Positions 29,542 to 34,668 of a stretch of DNA of 34,668 nt are shown here, piece after piece (the first letter of the stretch is position 1; the number at the start of each line of letters is the position of its first letter). Under the pieces are notes generated by a model. It did no database searches and was not told the origin of the DNA. It saw only the letters and a list, made by a program, of their open reading frames with translations. The DNA comes from Clostridia bacterium (GTDB lineage: Bacteria > Aerophobota > Aerophobia > Aerophobales > AE-B3A): contig DAOWIY010000020.1 in NCBI GenBank assembly GCA_030640665.1, positions 1-34,668 on the forward strand. The letters are read 5' to 3'. The translations under genes were made by a program, and so were the position numbers.

Positions 29542-30585
29542 ATGGTAAAAGTTACTGAATCCAGATTAGGAACTCTACGTCAAAAGATAAAGGAGAGGAA
29601 GGTAGAGGGATTTCTTATTAAGAAGCCTCAAAATACCTTTTATCTTAGCCGCTGTTGGGCGGAAGGAAGGATATTACTCACCAAGCGGGAGAAGTTTTTT
29701 ATAACAACTTCCCTTTTTGCCGAAGAAGCAAGATCTAAGCTCAGCGGGTGGCAGATAGTTATTCAGAAAGATAGTTTTGAGGAAGCTGTCTTCCAAATTT
29801 GCAAAAAGCTAGGAAGTAAAAAAATAGGTTTTGAAGCTTCTCATTTTTCTTTTGAGGAGTATAGAAAATTAGGCCAGATTAAAGGAACTCTATGGATTCC
29901 CTGCCCAGGTTTAGTAGAAAAAGAAAGGGCGATAAAAGATACAGAAGAAATATCTTGCATAAGACGGGCTCTTAGAGTAGCAAAGGCTACTTTTGATTAT
30001 GTAGAAGCTAGGCTCAGAGAAAGGGTAACGGAAAAAGATCTAGCAAGAGAAGCCATTTATTTTTTAAGAAAAGATGCAGATGAAGAAGCTTTTCCTCTTA
30101 TAGTTCTTTTTGGGGAGAGGACTTCTTTGCCTCACGGTAAGCCTACTCAAAGAAGGTTGGAGAAGAATGAGTTAGTTCTTCTCGATTTAGGAGCAAAGAT
30201 AGAGGGTTATTGTTCTGATTTAACCAGAACTATTTTCTTTGGTCGGGTAAAAAAGAAGTGGCACCAGATTTACCATTTAATAACCGAGGCACAAAAAGAT
30301 GCTCTCCATCAGGTAAAGCCGGGGGTTATCTGTTCCCATATAGACAAGACATTGAGAGAGAAAATAAAAAAGGCTGGCTACGGTGAGGTTTTTTTGCATG
30401 ACAGTGGTCATGGGGTGGGTCTTGAAGTTCACGAGTCACCCTCTATAACTTTTAAATCGAAGGAAGTTTTAAAGCCGGGAATGGTCTTTACTTTGGAGCC
30501 TGGAGTTTATTTAGAAGGAGAAGGGGGGATAAGGGTAGAGGAGATGGTACTTGTTACTGAGAATGGAGGTGAAATTCTGGAGTGA
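29542..30585 (+). CDS. pepP: Xaa-Pro aminopeptidase (M24 family)
   Basis: Metalloaminopeptidase removing residues before proline. The creatinase N-domain (about 1-130) is followed by the pita-bread domain with all five metal ligands: D215 and D226 (LLDLGAKIEGYCSDLTRT), H290 (HDSGHGVGLEVHE), E319 (TLEPGVY) and E333 (IRVEEMVL). 347 residues, cytoplasmic. There is no clear ribosome site before the ATG. The stop overlaps the GTG of efp, as commonly seen with a pepP-efp pair. Confidence 0.93.
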   Translation: MVKVTESRLGTLRQKIKERKVEGFLIKKPQNTFYLSRCWAEGRILLTKREKFFITTSLFAEEARSKLSGWQIVIQKDSFEEAVFQICKKLGSKKIGFEASHFSFEEYRKLGQIKGTLWIPCPGLVEKERAIKDTEEISCIRRALRVAKATFDYVEARLRERVTEKDLAREAIYFLRKDADEEAFPLIVLFGERTSLPHGKPTQRRLEKNELVLLDLGAKIEGYCSDLTRTIFFGRVKKKWHQIYHLITEAQKDALHQVKPGVICSHIDKTLREKIKKAGYGEVFLHDSGHGVGLEVHESPSITFKSKEVLKPGMVFTLEPGVYLEGEGGIRVEEMVLVTENGGEILE

Positions 30586-31139
30586 TTACCGTCAATGATC
30601 TTCGAAGTGGAATGAAGATAGATATGGATGGTGAGCTTTATGTGGTTGAGGAATTCCAGCATGTAAAACGAGCCAGAGGTGGTGCTTTTGCTCGTATCAA
30701 ATTGAAAAATCTTCAGAGCGGGCAGAGCATCAGAAAAGTCTTTCAACCTTCTCAAAAAATAAAAGATGCCTTTATCGTGGAAAAAAGTGCCCAATATCTT
30801 TATAAAGAGAGGGAGGATTTTCATTTTATGGATTTAGAGACTTTTGAAGGAAGAGTTATCTCAAAGAGAAATTTGGGTGAGAAGGTAAATTTTCTTATAG
30901 AAAATATGAAAGTAATCCTTCGATTATATGAAGAGAGGGTGATAGGGATAGAAATTCCTACCTTTGTAGAACTTAAAGTGAAAAAAGCTTCTCCAGGAGT
31001 TAAAGGGAATACGGTGAGTACACCCAGTAAGTTAGTGGTTTTAGAGTCGGGCTATAGCCTCCAGGTTCCTCTTTTTATAAAAGAAGGTGATATAATTCGT
31101 ATAGATACAAGGTCAGGTGAATACGTAGGGAAAAAATAG
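30582..31139 (+). CDS. efp: Elongation factor P
   Basis: Relieves ribosome stalling at polyproline runs. Three-domain EF-P of 185 residues: an N-terminal KOW-like domain with VVEEFQHVKRARGGAFARIK, a middle domain (YLYKEREDFHFMDLETFE) and a C-terminal OB domain ending LIDTRSGEY-type (IRIDTRSGEYVGKK). The tip residue, often Lys, is Arg32 here (KRARGG). Start GTG 30582 overlaps the pepP stop as GTGA. Confidence 0.96.
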   Translation: MITVNDLRSGMKIDMDGELYVVEEFQHVKRARGGAFARIKLKNLQSGQSIRKVFQPSQKIKDAFIVEKSAQYLYKEREDFHFMDLETFEGRVISKRNLGEKVNFLIENMKVILRLYEERVIGIEIPTFVELKVKKASPGVKGNTVSTPSKLVVLESGYSLQVPLFIKEGDIIRIDTRSGEYVGKK

Positions 31140-31157
31140 GATGTGTCCCTATTTTTT
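31131..31157 (+). terminator. Hairpin with T-run between efp and accB
   Basis: AAAAAATAGG (31131-31140) and CCTATTTTTT (31148-31157) are perfect inverted arms around 7 bases; the T-run is part of the stem. It could act as a weak or partial terminator. AGGAGA for accB follows immediately. Confidence 0.35.
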
Positions 31158-31169
31158 AGGAGATAAAAG

Positions 31170-31616
31170 ATGGATCTTGATCAGCTGAGGGAAGTTATTG
31201 AGATTTTCGAATCTTCCTCTCTTTCCGAGATGGAGATAGAGGAGAAGGGAACCAGATTTAGATTGGCTAAGCACAAGGGAGGGAATAGTATTATTTCCAA
31301 AGAAGAAAACAGCATTATTCCTGAAAAAGAGAAGATACCATCTCCTACTAGAGATAAGGGAATAGAGGAACGTTCACTCTTTTGTGTAAGATCGCCTCTA
31401 GTGGGAACCTTTTATAGAACGTCTTCTCCAGAAGAGGAGCCCTTTATAGAGGTAGGAGATGAAGTCAGTGTGGGGCAGACTTTATGTATCATCGAGGCGA
31501 TGAAGGTGATGAACGAGATAACTTCAGAAGTTGCCGGAAAGGTTAAGGAAATCTTAGTAGAAAATGGACATCCAGTGGAGTACGATCAGAGATTGTTTTT
31601 AATAAGGAAGGATTAG
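31170..31616 (+). CDS. accB: Biotin carboxyl carrier protein of acetyl-CoA carboxylase
   Basis: Carries the biotin that is carboxylated by AccC for malonyl-CoA synthesis. The layout is an N-terminal [20 protein letters not shown] helix region, a charged linker (about 35-68), and a biotinyl domain with the acceptor Lys112 in [10 protein letters not shown]. 148 residues is typical. AGGAGATAAAAG precedes the ATG. The stop touches the GTG start of accC. Confidence 0.96.
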   Translation: MDLDQLREVIEIFESSSLSEMEIEEKGTRFRLAKHKGGNSIISKEENSIIPEKEKIPSPTRDKGIEERSLFCVRSPLVGTFYRTSSPEEEPFIEVGDEVSVGQTLCIIEAMKVMNEITSEVAGKVKEILVENGHPVEYDQRLFLIRKD

Positions 31617-32972
31617 GTGTTTAGTAAGGTTCTCATTGCTAATCGAGGTGAGATTGCTCTTCGTATAATAAGAGCCTGTAAAGAATTAGGGATAGAGACG
31701 GTAGTAGTTTTCTCTAAGGAAGATGAGCATTCTCTGCCAGTAAGGTTTGCCGATGAAGCTATTTGTATTGGTCCGCGTGAACCAGCGGAGAGTTATCTTA
31801 ATGTCCCTCGGATAATCAGTGCTGCTGAGGTAGCAGGAGCAGATGCTATTCATCCCGGATATGGCTTTTTGGCTGAGAATGAGCAATTTGCTGAGGTTTG
31901 TCGTTCCTCAAAGGTGGAATTCATTGGGCCTGATCCAGAGGTGATTAGAAAGCTAGGCAATAAAGTGGAGGCACGCAATACTCTGGCTGAGAGAGGCATT
32001 CCAGTGATACCTGGTTCAGAAGAAATAGTGAGGGATAAATCCCAAGCTTCTAAGATAATCTCCCGCATTGGTTATCCGGTAATTCTGAAAGCCGCCTCAG
32101 GAGGAGGGGGTAGAGGGATGCGGGCGATACGGGAGAAAAGAGATCTAAATCTCTTTTTTGACTTAGCTCAGCAGGAAGCAAGGACTTCTTTTGGTAACCC
32201 AGATCTATATATAGAGAAATATATGGAGAAAGCAAGACATATCGAATTTCAGGTACTGGCTGATAAATCTGGTAATGCTGTCCATTTTGGAGAAAGAGAT
32301 TGTTCCATTCAAAGAAGATATCAAAAATTAATGGAGGAGTCCCCTTCCTCTGTTTTGAGTGGATCTTTGCGTAAAAAGATGGGAAAAATTGCTGTAAAAG
32401 CGACCAGGCAGTTAAATTATGTGGGAGCGGGAACAGTAGAGTTTTTATTAGATGAGAAGATGAAATTTTACTTCATGGAGATGAATACCCGTCTTCAGGT
32501 GGAGCATCCAGTAACGGAAATGGTTACAGGAAGAGATCTAGTTAAAGCTCAGATTGAAATCGCCGAGGGAGAGAATCTGGATTATACCCAGGAAGAGATA
32601 AGGATTGAGGGTGTTTCCCTGGAATGTCGCATTAACGCGGAAAATCCAGACAAGAATTTTACCCCTTGCTCGGGTAAAATCGTCACTTTTCATCTTCCTG
32701 GAGGTCCTGGAATTAGAGTGGATACACATATCTTTTCTGGCTATATCATTTCTCCTTTCTATGACTCCTTACTAGCTAAACTTATTACCTGGGGAAATGA
32801 TAGGGAGGAGACGATAGCTCGGATGCGGCGGGCTCTAGAAGAATTTGTTATAGAGGGGGTAAAAACTACCATTCCCTTTCATCAACGTATAATAGAGAAT
32901 GAACACTTTAAAAAAGGTCAGTTTTACACTGGCTTTGTCGAGGAAGAATTGATGAAAGGGAGTGAGGCATGA
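31617..32972 (+). CDS. accC: Biotin carboxylase subunit of acetyl-CoA carboxylase
   Basis: ATP-grasp enzyme carboxylating biotin on AccB. It shows VLIANRGEIALRIIRACKELG (written in part: ANRGEIALRIIRA), AIHPGYGFLAEN, the glycine-rich loop KAASGGGGRGMR (158-169) and MNTRLQVEHPVTEM. 451 residues. Start is GTG, directly after accB, with AAGGAAGG before it. One position is unusual: the motif normally reading QRRHQK is QRRYQK here (Tyr235, the place of E. coli His236). The carboxyltransferase genes are not in the window. Confidence 0.96.
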   Translation: MFSKVLIANRGEIALRIIRACKELGIETVVVFSKEDEHSLPVRFADEAICIGPREPAESYLNVPRIISAAEVAGADAIHPGYGFLAENEQFAEVCRSSKVEFIGPDPEVIRKLGNKVEARNTLAERGIPVIPGSEEIVRDKSQASKIISRIGYPVILKAASGGGGRGMRAIREKRDLNLFFDLAQQEARTSFGNPDLYIEKYMEKARHIEFQVLADKSGNAVHFGERDCSIQRRYQKLMEESPSSVLSGSLRKKMGKIAVKATRQLNYVGAGTVEFLLDEKMKFYFMEMNTRLQVEHPVTEMVTGRDLVKAQIEIAEGENLDYTQEEIRIEGVSLECRINAENPDKNFTPCSGKIVTFHLPGGPGIRVDTHIFSGYIISPFYDSLLAKLITWGNDREETIARMRRALEEFVIEGVKTTIPFHQRIIENEHFKKGQFYTGFVEEELMKGSEA

Positions 32973-32988
32973 GTGTGAGGAGATAAAA

Positions 32989-33291
32989 TTGAGGGAAGAA
33001 GGAAGTTATGAGATTGATAGGAAGGTAGTTATTGCACTTATCAAAAAAGCTCTCGGCAGACTCGAAGGAGTTTATGCTATCAAGAGGGGTTTATTTGGAG
33101 AAAGAGTTAAGGTAAAGCAACCAGGAGAGAAGATAAGAATTTCTCTTGAGTTAATCATTAAAGAAGGAAGTTCTATTCCTCAGGTTGTGGAAGAGACTCA
33201 GAAGGAGATAACCGAAGAGATACAAAAAACTCTAAATAGGGCTGTGGATAGAGTTGACATAAAGATAAAGAAAATCAAAGCTATCTCTTGA
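32989..33291 (+). CDS. Asp23/Gls24-family envelope stress response protein
   Basis: Small soluble protein of about 100 residues with the family pattern YEIDRKVVIALIKKALGRLE, GVYAIKRGLFGERV and a basic-acidic repeat end (DRVDIKIKKIKA). I choose TTG 32989 because AGGAG lies six bases upstream; a GTG at 32962 in frame would overlap accC. It is next to amaP, its usual membrane anchor. These proteins are associated with the envelope stress response of Gram-positive bacteria and occur in several candidate phyla next to acc or nus genes. Confidence 0.85.
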   Translation: MREEGSYEIDRKVVIALIKKALGRLEGVYAIKRGLFGERVKVKQPGEKIRISLELIIKEGSSIPQVVEETQKEITEEIQKTLNRAVDRVDIKIKKIKAIS

Positions 33292-33308
33292 AATAAAAGG
33301 AGGACAAA

Positions 33309-33830
33309 ATGGGATTTTGCAAAAAAGTGTTGTGGGGAATAGTTGTGGTTACTCTGGCTCTTTTTTCCCTGGGAGGATTTCTTGTTTCCCTAGAGATTAT
33401 TCCGAGGATTGTTATTATGGGAGTTCTTACTGGTTTCGAGGAGCAATTGTTGATCAAGGGAATTTTCGTCTCCTTCTTTGGTTTTCTATTTGTCTTGAGT
33501 ATAGTTCTATCCTTGTTGGCCCGAGAAAGAGCAAGGGATGCAATTATTCCTTTGAAAAATCCTCTTGGTGAGGTGGAGATCTCCCAGAAGGCAATCTGTG
33601 AATTTATCCAGCGAGTAGGCAAGGAGGTAGAGGGAGTTGAAGATATTAAAGCAAGAATTAAATCTAACGATGAAGGCATGGATGTTTATCTGGTTCTCTC
33701 TGCTCAAGCTCAAGGAGAAATTCCCCGATTAATAGACGAATTGCAGACAGTGGTAAAAAATTATCTCAATAATACCGTGGGGATTGAAAATATACGGGAG
33801 ATAAAGGTTAAGGTAGCTAAGATTCTTTAG
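33309..33830 (+). CDS. amaP: AmaP-like alkaline shock membrane anchor protein
   Basis: 173 residues with two membrane helices at about 7-30 (VLWGIVVVTLALFSLGGFLV) and 50-70 (GIFVSFFGFLFVLSIVLSLL), then a soluble Asp23-like domain (VEISQKAICEFIQRVGKEVE onward, ending IENIREIKVKVAKIL). This is the arrangement of AmaP, which tethers Asp23 to the membrane. Ribosome site AAGGAGG. It lies 17 bases after the Asp23-family gene and 8 before the sigma-54-like gene. Confidence 0.85.
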   Translation: MGFCKKVLWGIVVVTLALFSLGGFLVSLEIIPRIVIMGVLTGFEEQLLIKGIFVSFFGFLFVLSIVLSLLARERARDAIIPLKNPLGEVEISQKAICEFIQRVGKEVEGVEDIKARIKSNDEGMDVYLVLSAQAQGEIPRLIDELQTVVKNYLNNTVGIENIREIKVKVAKIL

Positions 33831-33838
33831 AGAATAAG

Positions 33839-34668
33839 ATGATTTACCAAAAACAAAGTTTGAAACAGAAGACCTCTCAGACTATCAGACAAAAACAGAT
33901 TGGCAGGGTAAAGCTGGCTCAGCTTTTTTCTCTTCCCGAAGATGAGTTCAGAAAATTAATTACAGAAATAGAGAAAAATTCTTTCTTTCAGGAATTAGTA
34001 CATAAGTGGAGAGTTATAAATTATAAAAAATTTAGCGGGGTACGAATTCCCTTTTCTCTTTCCCTCAATGAACAAATTGTTTCTTCCTCAGAGAATTTTG
34101 ATTTAGAAAGTCTTTTATATCAAAATTCAAAGGCTATACCTATTCTGAAAAAGATAGGAGCTATTATAGGCAAGGATCGATTCCGTGAGCTTTTATATAA
34201 GGGGATAGATGTTAGTGAAATAACCGAGAAGTGTAAATTGACCAGGGAGGAAAAAGAGACTTTTAAGATCTTTTTAGATAAGTTTGAGCTAGAAAAGATC
34301 GTCAGTGGTACTCAGGACTTTTTTCCCGATGAGAGTATTAAACGCTCAAATACCAGGGTCTTTAAAATAGCTACCATCGAAAGAGAAGAGGATAGGTTAG
34401 TTATCTATCCTTGTGCTGGAGAAAAGGGAGAAAATTACCTTGCCAAAGGCAAATACTACATTAATCATAATCAGTTTGAACAATTATATAAGAAGGGGAG
34501 ATTTACCCAGGGGAAGATTAGACAAATCTTTAAAACATTCAGGATGTTAGACTTGATTAATCGCAGAAGCAGCACTATTTATCGGATTATTCAACATATA
34601 AAAGAGAGACAAAGTGATTACCTTTACTCAGGAAACATAGATGATCTTAAACCTTTGACTCGACGAGA
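33839..34668 (+). CDS. rpoN: Divergent sigma-54 (RpoN)-like factor, 3' end outside the window
   Basis: The frame opens at ATG 33839 and runs 276 codons without a stop to the window edge. Region I-like: QIGRVKLAQLFSLPEDEFRK then LITEIEKNSFFQEL, which follows the sigma-54 pattern QLxxAIxLLxLSxxEL...EExEENPxLE loosely. Near the end LINRRSSTIYRIIQHIKERQ and DYLYSGNIDDLKPLT match the core-binding/HTH junction of RpoN (RRxTLLRVxxxIVxxQxxFL-GxxxLKPLT). The middle is poorly conserved and the protein may be long in region II. RpoN box and HTH, if present, lie beyond 34668. Only weak GAGAA precedes the ATG. Confidence 0.75.
   Translation, partial: MIYQKQSLKQKTSQTIRQKQIGRVKLAQLFSLPEDEFRKLITEIEKNSFFQELVHKWRVINYKKFSGVRIPFSLSLNEQIVSSSENFDLESLLYQNSKAIPILKKIGAIIGKDRFRELLYKGIDVSEITEKCKLTREEKETFKIFLDKFELEKIVSGTQDFFPDESIKRSNTRVFKIATIEREEDRLVIYPCAGEKGENYLAKGKYYINHNQFEQLYKKGRFTQGKIRQIFKTFRMLDLINRRSSTIYRIIQHIKERQSDYLYSGNIDDLKPLTRR

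Overview
The window is a gene-dense, AT-rich (roughly 40% GC by eye) bacterial chromosome segment made almost entirely of housekeeping genes. It suggests an uncultivated, probably anaerobic bacterium of a deep or candidate lineage. The cmk-plsC-ispH-rpsA run, the efp-accB-accC-Asp23-AmaP run and the KtrAB/TrkH-TrkA pair are shared by Clostridia-like and several candidate phyla, so I do not name a phylum. No phage, IS transposase, CRISPR array or classical defence island was found.

Layout. (1) 190-4040, plus strand: rplI, a homocitrate/isopropylmalate synthase-family gene, then about 2 kb of decaying accessory DNA. That stretch holds two tandem copies of a small-protein plus retropepsin-like protease module (first copy broken, second intact), half of a tRNA-Arg, two poorly supported ORFs, and a promoter-hairpin-terminator unit that looks like a small RNA. 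(2) 4138-20569, all minus strand; in transcription order rny, nadD, rsfS, tRNA-Ala, ilvD, hisC, cmk, plsC, ispH, rpsA, plsY, HU gene, merR-like, tRNA-Pro, secD, secF, murG, murC. Many neighbours overlap by 4-7 bp or nearly touch. (3) 20781 to the end, plus strand: a radical SAM gene, trkH-trkA, a small membrane protein, tRNA-Leu, proB, a phospholipase D-like lipoprotein, a class III aminotransferase, manC, pepP, efp, accB, accC, an Asp23-family gene, amaP, and a divergent sigma-54-like gene cut by the window edge.

Functions: cell-wall precursor synthesis (murC, murG), protein export (secD, secF), lipid synthesis (plsC, plsY, accB, accC), isoprenoids (ispH), translation (rplI, rpsA, efp, rsfS, three intact tRNAs), amino acids (ilvD, hisC, proB), RNA decay (rny), NAD (nadD) and potassium uptake (trkH, trkA).

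The most distinctive signal lies outside the genes. Intergenic gaps are peppered with degenerate 7-bp tandem repeats in two sequence families (TCGTATC/TCGTTGC-like and TAGCGTA-like). They are often arranged as inverted pairs and often abut or even supply stop codons. A second family of CCTCTCCCC...GGGGAGAGG palindromes is interspersed. Other points to follow up are a helix-hairpin-helix-like insertion in SecF, the divergent RpoN, EF-P with Arg at the tip position, a likely non-canonical ATT start for trkH, and a possibly leaderless promoter for the radical SAM gene.
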